Shown: positions 35,501-50,500, counted from the stretch's first letter. The stretch is 64,000 bases of DNA from Bathymodiolus brooksi (GCA_963680875.1 OY804580.1:98609353-98673352), one strand, 5' to 3'. The notes: a model not told the origin generated them from the sequence alone. Translations and numbers: made by a program.

Positions 35501-38500
35501 TCAAATGCACACATGAAAATGTAATAGTTTTAAAGAGCATTAATAAAGTAGAAAAGGACCTAATTTAGAATTTTTAATTGCACAGTTGTTCAGTATAATA
35601 AAACACTTATAGACTTGATATTCTGGTATTAGCACTTTAATTGTCCCCTCTGTACCAACTATTTTCCTCACCGTTGCCTCGGAGAATAGTTGGTACCTTG
35701 GGGACAATGAAAGTGCCATTACCCTCATACCCAGTCGATAAGTGTATAATATTAACCTCAACAAAAGTCAATATCCTCGTGTGATGGGTTTTTGTACTAT
35801 TATCGATTTTCGATATAGCGATTAACAGTGTTAACCCTTCATTCATATGACCATTATAATTTTCAAAGAATGGCTAGTTAAGTATTTCTTTGTACATAAG
35901 ATTGTTTTAAAAGCCATTCTTGTATTTTAATATACTCTCGATTATCTGGCAACTTTTGCTGTCAGTAAAATGGCGTCGTATGTTTTCGTACAAAGTAAAA
36001 ACAGGGCCGCAATACGGGATGGAAACGAATATAAAAACCGGAAATGGCTGGTTTTAAAATTTCATGGTTCTGGCCATCTACAAATCATACTACATCTAGA
36101 TAAAATAACAGAATGTTTGAAAATGACCACTTTCAAAATTGTGTTTACTTTTGATGGTTTTTTTAGTGCTGAAGTCACATGCACTGCAGATGCTTTGCAC
36201 ATTTATTTAGTGTTTAGTATTTATTTGGCTAAAAAGAAACAAATATGTAAATAAGTGTTAATCATTTTATGTATTTTTGTCAAAGATACAATGAAATGAC
36301 ATACATTGTTGTGACTAGTATCAAGTGAAATATTACAAACAATAATTCCCTAAAGTAGTTGGAGAGTTGCCTTATCTGTGCCTCTTGGCAGTGGATTTCT
36401 ATAATACATATGACAATAATAAAAAAATAAAAATAAAACAAATTAAAAAAGATTACAACCATTATATACTGGACCTTGTTTGATTACTCAAAAGTTAAAT
36501 TACATTTATTATGAAATTCAAATTGATGGGCAAGGAACCTGAACAATTGTCAACCATGACAAGTTAAACCCTTATAATGGGGATCAAAATCCAAAATGGA
36601 TGAAATTGGTTGAAAGAGGGAAATTGGGTAAGAAGAAACAGTCATAATGAAATATTAAAAAATTAGTTGCATTCCAACTATAGCTAAGTCACAGGTTAAA
36701 TGGAAAACATGGCATATCAAAATGTTATTAGGCTTAAATGGATACAATTTTTGTTTTTGTTTTTGGTTCACATATCCTCTAAGGTCTGAGGATCCGAACA
36801 ATATTCATCAAAAACTATGTTTAGTTGATAAAGAAAACAAATTGTTCACAAGGTCTGAGGATCAGAACATAGATGTCTCCAGATATGTGACATAAAATTA
36901 AAGGTATTAATTTGTCATAACTGGAATCTATATATATTGATTGTAACTTTCAGGATGACTACATATAATCAGCAAAATAAACAAAATGTAAGGAGAGCAT
37001 GGAAATGCCTGAGATGTCCAGAGGACTCTGCCTTCATAGGACAGAGGTTTCGAGTAGAAACACACATATTAAAGGAGCATCTGACTCCTGAGATTGACAG
37101 TCCTTTCTCATGCTTATTATGCAAGTTTGCATGCCTAACGTATAAAGAATTGGAGAGGCACATTAACCATTATTCACCGCATAAAATACTGCGTCGGGAG
37201 GCGATAAAGGAAGGGTTGTACACTTTCGACTCAGCCTACTTTATCACAAATCCATCTCCGTTTCGCTTCACTGACAGTGATTACTGCATCCTGTCCAGAG
37301 ATGAATCGACAAAACAATATAAGAAAATGCCTACATTACCGTTGTCTACAGATTTTAACTTCGATAAAACAGAAAAAATTATCTCTGATTTGACTGCCTA
37401 CTGCCCTACATTTGGACCTCTGTCTCATACTATTACTACTGACAACCAATTTGACGTGGAAGCAGTTCTGGAAAGTCTGCAGGATCAGGCGGCTGATGAT
37501 TGTGTTGTCCCCAATCAGCTGGTTCTGGGCAATGCTACAGTTTCGAATCGGAGAATCTGTGATAAACCAAATCTTAAACTCACTAACATTATTGACTCAC
37601 CTGTTATTGGTACGCCTGACTTGCCATCACCTATTCGTCAGATAATTTTGAATGACAGAGAATCCGAGCCTACAGATTCTCTGGACATCTTACCACAAAT
37701 TCTAGGAACAGATTCCAATATTATTGACAACTCACAACCGGCTGCGGAATGGAATATGGTATCAACTACCTCCAACCATGATTCTTCCTCAAGTTCATCA
37801 AGTTCGTCGTCATCTTCATCATCGTCAAGTTCTTCGTCGTCTTCTTCTTCATCTACTCTCCAGATTATTTTAAATGCAGTCAACGAACTAACAGGAAACA
37901 TTAATAACAAAATTGACACTCTCAATTCCACTGTAGAGACTCTTCAGTCTCAAGTGACCGGTCTTCGCTCTGTTATCCGCCAGCAGAGTGAAAAGATTAC
38001 GACTTTCTACAAACCACAATCTTCACCGATTCCTCCTAGATGTAACAATAACTTCCAGACCTATCCATACAACAGATACAACCGTTACAACACACTTTTC
38101 CATAACAACAAAAGATATAGATCACGTTCACCGATCAACTCTGCAACCAAGAAACCCAGAAACAGGACCCCAGTCTCATCACCCAGGAAAACACCAATTA
38201 GGACGCCAAGAAAGATGATACTAGCAAAAAGACATTAGAAGTATTATTTGAATTTGAACATTATGAGTACATTTTATTGTAGGTATATTAATTCTTAAAT
38301 TTGAACATTGTGAGTGACATTTTAAATTGTAGGTTATATATGACTATGAATTCATTTACTTAGTTAATTGTTCAAATGTTTATTGTATGTAATTGTTCAT
38401 ATTAAAACTAGAATTATAATGCTAGGAATAATTTCCTTTCATTTGTGAGGACACAACTATTAAGGGGGGGGGGGGGGGATAATGTGAGATCTGCCATTTG

Positions 38501-41500
38501 AGTCCAATTTGGGGGGAGGGGTAAATTTTCAATTTTTATATTTATGTGTCTGAAAACACATTTGTTGATATTCATTTCTGCATAGTAATCAGAAATATTG
38601 TTTCAGTCGAATTCAGAATGAATTAAGTGATAAAGTTTACCGTTGATATTAATTAGCACATGGTGTTGACAATATTATGGTTATTTTGTATTTTGAGATG
38701 TCCCCTTCTTGTAGCGATACAGAGATCAACACATGTTTCATAAAATTTGTCATTTCTTAGGGCATGGCATATTAACTTACAAATATATATTGTTTCTTTA
38801 GGTCATATTTGTTCCTGGAGTCATATTCTGAAGTCCATAGTATTTAGCTAAACGTGTTAATTTTTCGATCTCTATGTTGGCTAACACTTCCACTTTCTCG
38901 TCGTCGACCATTATTAACATTTGAACTCAGAGGTTATATTACATAATCGCTATAGATAACATTTGTTTTGATGAATTTTTTATTTATGTAAAATGGACAT
39001 AATTTATTGTTTTATTATAATTTTTTTGATTGGTTCGAGATTATTAGATACGTTATTTCTTATTGATTATTGATTTAAGCTTTCATGCGCAAGCCTGCAC
39101 CAACTTTTTGGTGCACTTATTTTCTGATTGGTCAAAGATTTTTCGATACGCTGTTTTGATTGATTAATAAATTTATATTCAATGCGCAAGCCTGCACCAG
39201 ATGTTTGGTGCACTGCACAGACATTTTAGTGCAACTTTATATAACGACGTAACTCTGAAACTGAAGTCACTTCACATTCATTTAATTTCAAAAGCAGACG
39301 TCACTTCAGGTTCATTTATTTTCGAAAGCAGGGTTGTGTTAAATTTTCAGGAATATTTAAAGTAAGATATTCTCTTGACTGATAATATTAAATTAAGGTT
39401 TAAATACATTTTTTTTAATAATTCATTACTAAATTTTTGTGAAAATCGAAATGTTCAAGTTCTTTGTTATTTTAGTGACAAAATCAGACTTGACCAAATT
39501 AGTTTAATTTTTGTTTTGCATTGAAGGACCAATTCAGTTAATAAATTGAGCGGTTTAGGTTAATATTTTATCCAGAATTTTGTCTATATGAGGTATTAGA
39601 AATTATATTGGTTATGAGTATAATTATTTTGTCACTGATCTCCAGTTATACAAAAATATGAAAATCACTATTTAGACATTCAAGACATGCATTACTAGCG
39701 AGGTTGTTAGTACTTGTCTTGTCCAAATTCAAATAGATGTAAACTTGTGTCTTGTAATAATTCAAGACATACATTACTAGCAAGGTTGTTAGTACATGTC
39801 TTGTTAAGCTATATGTAAAATACCAATACTTTAGAAATTCAAGACATACATTACTAACGAGGTTGTTAGTACTTGTCTTGTCCAAATTTAAATAGATATA
39901 AACTTGTAATAATTCAAGACATACATTACTAGCGAGGTTGTTAGTACCTGTTTTGCTAAACTATATGAAAATACCAATACTTTAGAAATTCAAAACATAC
40001 ATTACTAGCGAGGTTGTTAGTACTTATCTTGTCCAAATTCAACTAGATATACACTTGTAATAATTCAAGACATACATTACTAGCGAGATTATTATTACAT
40101 GTCTTGTTAAACTATATGTAAAATACCAAAACTCTCGAAATTCAAGACATACATTACTAGCCAGATTGTTAGTACCTGTCTTGCTAAGCTATATGTAAAA
40201 TACCAAAACTTTAGAAATTCTAGACATACATTTCTAGCGAGGTTGTTAGTACTTGTCTTGTCCAAATTTAAATAGATATAAACTTGTAATAATTCAAGAA
40301 ATACATTACTAGCGGGGTTGTTAGTACCTGTCTTGCTAAACTATATGTAAAATACCAATACTTTAGAAATTCAAGACATACATTACTAGCGAGGTTGTTA
40401 GTACTTGTCTTGTCCAAATTTAAATAGACATAAACTTTTGCTTTGTAATAATTCAAGACATACATTACTAGCGAGGTTGTTAGTACCTGTCTTGCTAAAC
40501 TATATGTAAAATACCAATACTTTAGAAATTCAAGACATACATTACTAGCGAGGTTGTTAGTACTTGTCTTGTCCAAACTATAATAGATATAAACATGTAA
40601 TAATTCAAGACATGCATTACTAGCGAGGTTGCTAGTACCTGTCTGGTTAAGCTATGTAACATATTCAATTCTTTAGAAATTCAAGACATACATTACTAGC
40701 CAGGTTGTTAGTACCCATCTTTTCCAAATTTAAATAGATAATATAAGAAACTTGAAATTATAGTGTTTAATCCTAAAACACTTCATAAGACTATATAAGA
40801 TTTGTTAGTTAGAGTATTAATTAGTAGAGTATCAGTTTGCTCTGAGTAAATTTTGAGATCAACAGTATATGATTAACTATTAAACACATATTGCATAATC
40901 TCTGTATTAGTCTTTAGTCAGTAAGCACTTTCAATTGTAATAGATTTTACTCATTGAAAGGCAGAACCATTATAAGAACTAAAAACCAGGTCTCAATTCT
41001 GTTTGAACAGATATATAATTACAAACACAAGACTACATAAACACCTTAAAACATAATATTGAGACATCAATTCATGTTTGTGTATAATAAGTATACCTGG
41101 AGACATATATTTTGTTAATTTGTATTTATCCACATATCCTGTAAGGTCTCAGGATCCGGATAATTGTTTTATTGATGAATATTGGATTATCAAATATAGT
41201 ATAATAATAAACTATTTATAATTGAACATATTTTCCATTAATTTTGCCATGTTTTCCGTTCGCCTTAGTGAAGTTTAAATGAACCGGTACTGAAAGTTAG
41301 TACTGTACGCGAGACATAGTATTGCTTTTCCAGTACATGTATAGCGACACATAGAATCACTTTGTCAATATTTTTATATCAGTTATATCTTTGTATATTT
41401 GAGGATTCTATCAAGGGATAGAATATAACTTGTGGTCTATTTATTTCACCAGCTAGCCCACTACATATTTTTTGGCATCCTCGGCGGTATCCATTTCAAG

Positions 41501-44500
41501 ATATCAGTTGATTTCTAATTGGGTATAGTGATACGAAACTATTCATAGAAGTAGAAGTTAGCAGGTGTTGAGATGGTGAAAAGAAAAACCAGTAGTTCCC
41601 ATGCACTTCAAGACAAAATGGAGAACACAACTGTTACCGAAGAGAGTGACATGAATGAAACTGGTCTGAATGAAGAGTCTGAAACTGAAAATGTTGAACC
41701 AACAACCAGTAGACTTAATTAACCAAGATATAGAATCAGATGAAGAGATGAATGATACTATGATACTTCGCCCACAACTGAGACATAAAACCTTAAGGAG
41801 CAGTACTGGAATATTTGTTCTCCCCAGAGACCAAGAACCCCTAGATATTGACGGCCATCAATTATAGCGGAAGTTCAGGTTGAACCTCCAGCTGACCAAG
41901 CACAAAGTGACAAGGAAAGTCTGTATGGGCTAATGAAATCTGCCTTTCAGGAGATGACGACCCAAGTAGTGGTCGCTATTCAAACAGCTTTTAGGAGAAT
42001 GAAAGGACATACCCCAGAAAAAGAGAGAACGGATACACCCCCAGAACAAAGAGAAAATGTTAAACCAAGCCAAGATATTAAAAGGACAGAGAAGCGAGAG
42101 CCATCAAAGTCGAGAAGCTATAGCTATAATGAGTCATCTTCTTCATCTGAAGATACCACTGAGGAATCAGATTTAGAAAGTCTAGCTAGCAACTAATAAA
42201 ATAGTAAGACCAAAACAAAGGAAAAGTAACTATACTGCCATAGCTAGATTACCAGCTTTCACTTGGAAAGAGAAGTGGGAAGTATGGATAAATATATTTG
42301 AAGCGATAGCACGCTTACAAGAATGGAACAATAAAAGTAAGCTGCAGGATATATTGCCCAGACTTCAGGGAATACCCTGAATAGCTATTCCATGCTAGTA
42401 AGCGAACTCAAAAATAGATTTGGAGTCATAGAGAACAAGAAGACATACAGGGTCCCATTTAATAGAAGAAATCAGAAGACAGGAGAGACTGTAGAAAATA
42501 ACAACAAAATAAAAACACTCGTTACTTCGGGTCTCTATAGGCAATGATTGTATTCGTAGATATTTATACATCTAAAATACGATCTTAACGATAGCTGGCA
42601 ACGTTCATAACTAATTCTGGAGGGTCAATCTTATTAACCAGTAAAATCGTGTTTGAGTTGACTAAATGTTTAATTTTGGATTCATTTTAATTACAACAGG
42701 ACCTAAATGGGATAAGAAGGTCAAGGCGTGTGTGTCACTTATTGACAAATATATGATGTATTCACGGAACCACTTATTGAAAAATACAGAACAAGTGGCG
42801 TTTTACAACACAGAGAATGATAATTCGGCTGCACATGGATTAGCATGTAAAAATGGAATCAAATGTGTTGAAAATGTGCAACTGTATAGTATTCTACGTA
42901 AGATTTATTTTCATTGGTTTTTGGTTTGGTTTTGTAGTGTTTAACACCACTTTCAACAATATTTCAGTTATATCGTGGCGTTCAGTTTTATTGGTGGAGG
43001 AAACAGGAGAATACCGCCGACCTGTCTTAAGTCACTGACAAGCGTTTATCTTTATTTTCAATCTAATATAAGACAAACTAGAGAGGTTATACACTATATC
43101 AAGTGGTCCGTTTTCTACATGATGATATTAGTAACTAATAAGAACTTATATATTGTCTCTATGCATAACTATCGTTTCTCAAATCAATAGGCAATTGCTT
43201 ATTTAAATACAGTGTAAGGAAAGTAAAGAAAAAAAAAGTTTGAATTTACCAAAAGGGTAATTAGAAGCCTTAATTTGATGATGTAAAGGCCAAGAGGTAA
43301 TTATTAATGGACAAAGAAACACAGAAAGCTAAAGATTGAGCAACACAAACCCCACTAAACAACCGGAGTGGACTCCAGAATTGATGTTTGAGAGTAGTAT
43401 GTGTGACCCAACGAATCAATCCGAGACGATTCGTGATACATTTCATACAACATACGCGTCGTAATACAACGGATTGTACATTCACATCTTTGCATATGAC
43501 TGTTTTATAAAACAATAAAACACTTAAATGATTTCGAAGAGAATTATGGTGTTTAGCGCCACTTTCAACAATATTTCAGTTATATCGTGGAAGTCAGTTG
43601 TATTGATGATGGAAAACCACGGACCTGTCGTTAGTGACTGACAAAATGTTATCACATAATGTTGTATCCAGTACACCTCACCATGAGCGGGATTATAACT
43701 TTAGTGGTGTAATGCACATGCAGTTGTAAATCTAATTACATTGGGATCACAACCACGATGGTCCCTCGATGAAAATTAAGTATTCACGTTAAACATACAG
43801 TCTCTGGTCAAACGTATTCGGACAAAATGAGTTTTTACTATATATTTCATGTAAAACCACATTTTTGAAAAACATTATTCCAAAGTCGACTCTTGTTCGA
43901 TTTTGATGATTTATTTACCAACAAAAACGGAATTCAATGTAGTTTTACACTGTAATTTTAGCATAAATTTATAATCTATAATTTTTATGAGTTCGCGATT
44001 TAAACACAAAACTAAATTTTGAACGTCAAAAATACAATACAATGATAGTACATTTGAAGACAAATAATTTAAGTTTGTGTTTAAATCATGAACATTTAAA
44101 ATCTGTGCTCCCAAAAAATATTTCAAAATAATCACAGAAAACTAAGTACGTGCTCGCTTCTGTTGGTAAAAATGTCATCAAAATCGAACAAGAATTGACT
44201 TTGGAATAATGCTGTCAAATATTGTGGTTTTATATGAAATATATAGTAAAAAATCATTGACCAGAGACTATATATAATATCAAAGGAATATTTCACGGCA
44301 TTTGACTAATCAATTTCAGATTTTTTTGTATGAATATCCCTGTATTTGATCTGTTTCGATATTATCATAATAAGGGTAATAACAAAATTACCGAACTCCG
44401 AACAATCTTACAAAGGGAAAGTCAAAACTCATAATTATATAAACAGACAAAATCAGTCAACAACCGGAAAACTGTGAAAACCGTAATGACCCTGACTTGG

Positions 44501-47500
44501 TACAGGCATTTCAAAAGAAATGGTGGGTTGAATCATATTTTAAAGCGCCAAACCTCCCGCTCTCATTAGGGTTCAAAGTCTCCGGCTGTCACTATAACAG
44601 TATTTAAATACAGGAACAAAATAGGTAAAATAGTTGTCAAAACAGTACCATATTCAGTGAATGTAAATGTCAAAAACACTTTTACGTCACACATATGCCG
44701 TACAATTGAAAACTTCTGCTCTTTCAAAATTAAAATTATGCAATATAAAAGATATGAAAATGTCTGTATCTTACCTTTCACGAACACTCGTGTTTCCTCC
44801 AGTTTTATGGTGGGGGCCAAGTTGTTCATCGTTTTAGTTGTGTTGTGTGTGTGTGCGTGTTGGTTTTTTTTAGGGGGGATGGTTTCTGTCTTCATCCTGT
44901 GTCCTGTGCAACCTTCGTTGCCAGTGTCTGGTTTGTCCATTCGTGATTGCCCTTTCGGATTTCTCTTACGTTAGTAGTATATGGGGACAGCTCAGTTAGT
45001 ATTTGTGGAGGATCCATGTGGAGGATCCAGAGGATCTGACCATTGCGCATGTTTGACAGGAAGTGACGTCACCGGAAGTCACGTGACTTTTCCCCTTACT
45101 TTTCCCCGTATTTTCCCTTACTTTTTTTCCCGTATTTTTTCCGGTATTTTTTTTCTACTTTCTTCCCGTACTTTTTTCTTAGTAGTAGTACACAAATGTT
45201 GGTTGGGGTGTTCTCTACAACGTACGCGTCCTATATACATAGGAAACTACCCCTCCCCTTTTATGTTCATATATTATGTGTTCTCTACGACGTCCGCGTC
45301 ATATGAACATAGAAAATTCCCCCCTTTTTTCATATATTAGGTGTTCTCTACGACGTCCGCGTCCTATAACCTACAAACTAGCCCTTATCATTATCTGCCC
45401 CTTTCCCGCCATTTTATTTTCATTATCTACTAGCCCTTTCACTGGTTATCTGCCCCTTCCACGCCATTTCATTTTCATAATTACATTATTTATTTCAATA
45501 ATGGTTTTCACCTACGGTGTTTTTGGATATAGACTATGTTGTGTAGTACTCCAAGTAATCTATTACGTCCGCAAATGCGCGCATGTGCGATCTGAAGGGA
45601 CCAAAATTTTATTTATTTAACCTAAAAGAGGATTGAAATGTTTTATTGTACCAACCAATCATATCACTGGAAATTGAACCAATCAGAAGTCGATATTTCC
45701 GGCCGATTAGCCAATCAGATTGTAAGAATTGATTTTATTTTCATTATGTGCGTCCTATAACCTTATTATTTTCTCCGAACTAGCCCTTTTACTGGTTATC
45801 TGCCCCTTTCCCGCAATCTTATTTTCATTTTCCGCTTCCTATAACCTTATTATTTTGTACGAACTAGCCCTTTTACTGGTCATCTGCCTCTTCCCCGCCA
45901 TTTTATTTTCATTATGCGCGTCCTATAACCTTATTATTTTCTACAAACTACCCCTTTCACTAGTTATCTGCCCTTCCCTGTCATTTTATTTTCATAATTA
46001 CATTATTTATTTCAATAATTACATTTCTTACAAAAGTTTGCCACCACCACCACCTTTACCTCCACCACCACCACCACCACCACCAATTTTCCTATCTTTT
46101 CACTATTCAACTTACTTTTCCTCTGTATTTTCCATCTCTTCACTATTCAATTTACTTTTCTTCCATATTTTCCATATCATTTCACTATTCAATTTGCCTT
46201 TCTTGTGTATTTTCCAAATCTTTTCACTATTCAACTTGGGTTTCTTCCATAATTTCCAAATATTTTTCACTATTCAGCTTACTTTTCTTCCGTATTTTCC
46301 CTATCTTATCACTAATCAACTTGGCTTTCTTCATATTTTCCATATCATTTCACAATTTTCTTCCATATTTTCCATATCATTTCATTATTCAACTAGCCTT
46401 TCTTCCGTATTTCCCAAATCTTTTCACTATTCGACTTGGATTTCTTCCATATTTTCCATATCTGTTCACTATTCAACTTACTTTTCTTCCATATTTTCCC
46501 TATCTTATCACTATTCGACTTGCCTTTCGTCCATATTTTTCATATCATTTCACTATATTCTTCCATATTGTCCCTATCTTTTCACTATTTTCTTCTATAT
46601 TTTCCATATCATTTCACTATTCAACTGACTTTTCTTCCATATTTTCCATCTCTTTTCACTATTCAACTTATTTTTCTTCCACACTTTCCAAATCTTATCA
46701 CATTTCTTCCATATTTTCCCTAGCTTTTCACTATTCAACTTACTTTTCTTCCATATTTTCCCTATCTTATCACTATTCGACTTGCCTTTCTTCCATAGTT
46801 TCCATATCATTTCACTATATTCTTCCATATTTTCCCTATCTTTTCACTATTTTCTTCTGTATTTTTTATATCCTTTCACTATTCAACTGACTTTTCTTCC
46901 ATATTTTCTATATCTTTTCACTATTCAACTTATTTTTCTTCCACACTTTCCAAATCTTATCACATTTCTTCCATATTTTCACTATCATTTCACCATTCAA
47001 CTTACTTTTCTTCCATATTTTCCCTAGCTTTTCACTATTCAACTTACTTTTCTTCCATATTTTCCATCTTATTTCACAATTTTCTTCTGTATTTTCCAAA
47101 TCTTTTCACAATTCAACCCACCTGTCCTTCGCATTTTCCATATCTTTTCACTATTCAACTTACTTTTCTTCCGTATTTTTCATATCTTTTCACTATTCAA
47201 CTTGCTTTTCTTCATTTCTTACTCCCCCACTTACACAACTCACTCAATGATATTTCCAACATAATTAAGTTTTAAAATTCTCCTCTGATTTAAATTTATT
47301 TCAAAGAATACCCATTGCCCTAAAATATATTGTGTTCTCCAGCTATTTGAAGAGTATTGAGCAATGTTTTCCAGTTATCAGAAACAAGCATTAACAGTTA
47401 TGATATCTCCTTTATGTACAAACTGCCACGATATAACTGTAATATTGTTGAATGTGGAATTAAACACCATAAACCTAACCCTTTATTTACAAAGACATAT

Positions 47501-50500
47501 ACCTACCTACCTATCTATCTACATTTTTATCAGAATTATAGATTTTATTCAATTTTATTGCTAGTTATTTTCCTATCTTGATGAGTTTCAAATTTCCACA
47601 ATCAAATTTATTTAACATAACAGCCTAACACAGTGTTCTATTTTTAGAGCAGTGAGAAAGCTTACTTCCTGAACAGGACAGGGTTTTAGTATATATTTAC
47701 CTGCCAAAGGCAAGCAAATATCTGTATATAAGTTTAAATATATCTATTTTCCTGCAAAGGGCAAGTAAAACGCTGTGTATATAAGTGTAACAATCGATTT
47801 CCAAATAGCCATTTTTTGATACGTATTATATAGTATTTCTCTTTCTGCACAGGTATATGTCCATATGCAGAGTCATGACCCCCGCCCCCTTTATCCTCCA
47901 CATAAAGAGTTATTCCCCCTACTGTAGTATTATCCTTGCACATACAGATTTGCAACTTATTCCCCACATAAAGAGTTATATCCCCTATTACAGAGTTATC
48001 CCTTCAGATGCAGAGTTATTCCCCTTACTGTAGGGCATAATGTAAACTTAAATAAATTACATTTTTCTTCCATATTTTCCATATCTTTTCACTATTCAAC
48101 TTATTTTTCTTCCATACTTTCCAAATCTTATCATTATTCAACTTATTTTTATTCCATATTTTCCCTATCATTTCACCATTCAACTTACTTTTCTTCCCTA
48201 TTTTCCCTATCTTTTCACTATTCAACTTACTTTTCTTCCATATTTTCCATCTCATTTCACAATTTTCCTCTGTATTTTCAAAATCTTATCACTATTCAAC
48301 TTACTTTTCTTCCATAATTTCTTTATTTTTCACTATTCGACTTACTTTTCTTCTGTATTTTCCATATATTTTCACTATTCAACTGACTTTTCTTCCGTGT
48401 TTTCCATATCTTTTCACTATTCAACTGACTTTTCTTTCATAATTTCCATATCATTTCCCTATTTCCTTCCATATTGTCCATATCTTATCACTATTCAACT
48501 TGCCTTTCTTCCATATTTTCCATATCATTTCATTATTCAAGTTATTTGTTTCCATATTTTCCATATCATTCTACTATTCAACCGACTTTTCTTCCGTGTT
48601 TTCCATATTTTTTCACTATTCAACTTTCCTTTAGTCTGTATTTCCCATATCTTTTCACCTTTCAACTTACTTTTCTTCCATATTTTTCGTATCTTTTCAC
48701 TTTTCAATTTACTTTTTTTCCCTATTTACCATATCATTTCACTATTCAACTTACTTTTCTTCCGTATTTTCCATATCTTTTCACTATTCAACTTACTTGT
48801 CTTCCATATTTTCCAAATCTTTCCACTATTTTCTTCCATAATTTCAATATCATTTCACAATTTTCTTCCGCATTTTCAATATCTTTTCACTATTCAACTG
48901 GGGTTTCTTCCGTATTTTGATGAGTCATCGAAGTGCTGTGACATTCGACACTGTCTGCTTAATTATAGTTGTCTCTTCGTTTATCTCTCCGTTTTTTTAT
49001 ACTTACCTTGCTGTTTTCTGTTTCTAATTTCTACTTCACGTCACAATACCACCAATTTTCTCCCTCCTCCTCCTCCTCCTCCTCCTCCTCCACTACCACC
49101 ACCACCACCACTACCACGATAACGTTGAATTTCCACCCAAAAAACGAAAAAACGTAAACAAAAACCTTAACAAAACGAACAAATAGTCATTAAAAAGTTA
49201 AATGGACACGAAAAACGTGATTAAAACTGAAAAGATAACGTGAAAATGTCACTACAAACGTGAAACACACGTAAAGAATACGACAAAAAATCGAAAAAAT
49301 GAGAAAATGTTCGTATCTTTTCACTTTTCAACTTTCTTTTCTTCCATATTTTCCATATCTTTTCACTATTCAATCTACCTTTCTTTCAGTTCCGAGTATT
49401 CATTTTGACCATGAGCTTTAGCAGTGCATTTATTGTCTGTTTTGCAAGAACATATAGTTGTTGGTTCCGAATGTTTATTAGAAAATTGTCTGTTTTTCAG
49501 GTACATATAGATGTAGGTTCCGAGTATTCATTTTGACCATGAGTTTTAGCGGTGCATTTATTGTCTGTTTTGCAAGAACATATAGTTGTTGGTTCCGAAT
49601 GTTTATTAGAAAATTGTCTGTTTTTCAAGTACATATAGTTGTAGGTTCCGAGTATTCATTTTGACCATGAGCTTTAGCAGTGCATTAATTGTCTGTTTTG
49701 CAAGTACATATAATTGTAGGTTCCGAATGGTTACTTCACGCTTTAATTATCAGTACAGCTACAAAAATATGCAACTGAAATTTGTTGTTTCTGTAACCAT
49801 AATTTATTTGGGAAAGGTGTGCTACCGAAAAAACGTCACCGGAAATGGCGTTACTGGAAGTGACGTGTCCAGAAGTGACGTGACCGGCAGTGACATCAGT
49901 CACGTGACCGGAAGTGACGTCACAGGAAGTGACGTTATTTCCCGCGCTTTTTTCTTACTAGAGTAGTAGTACAAAATGTTCCCTTACACGAGGATACGAA
50001 AGGAATAATCAGAAGCCGTCAATCGAATGACAAACAACAATGGGACATTTTGTACTACTACTCTAGTAAGAAAAAAGCGCGGGAAAATAACGTCACTTCC
50101 TGTGACGACACTTCCGGTCACGTGATAACCAGTAAAAGGGCTAGTTCGTAGAAAATAATAAGGTTATAGGACGCACATAATGAAAATAAAATCAATTCTT
50201 ACAATCTGATTGGCTAATCGGCCGGAATTATCGACTTCTGATTGGTTCAATTTCCAGTGATATGATTGGTTGGTACTATAAAACATTTCAATCCTCTTTT
50301 AGGTTAAATAAATTCATTTTTGGTCCCTTCAGATCGCGCATGCGCGCATTTGCTGACGTGATAGACTACTTGGAGTACTACACAACATAGTCTATATCCG
50401 AAAACACCGTAGGTGAAAACCATTATTGAAATAAATAATGTAATTATGAAAATAAAATGGCGAGGAAGGGGCAGATAACCAGTTAAAGGGCTAGCAGATA

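Larger units (their letters stand above)
35420..36935 (+). other. Long spacer between pol and the extra ORF
   Basis: Holds a foldback (35604-35744), a short ORF (35970-36254) and two direct repeats of AAGGTCTGAGGATC.GAAC (36780 and 36853). A related copy sits inside the downstream LTR at 41143 (AAGGTCTCAGGATCCGGATA). The spacer is unusually long for a simple retrotransposon. Confidence 0.5.

Noticed and set aside
36937..36954. TTG start for the zinc-finger ORF
   Set aside because: It is a non-ATG start overlapping the splice acceptor. The ATG at 36955 is preferred.
36955..38238. Envelope glycoprotein in the env position
   Set aside because: No signal peptide, transmembrane segment or cysteine-rich ectodomain. 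Zinc-finger and coiled-coil features instead.
45729..46890. Long ORFs (299 and 189 codons)
   Set aside because: They are translations of the 42-bp minisatellite, open in several frames and both strands at once.
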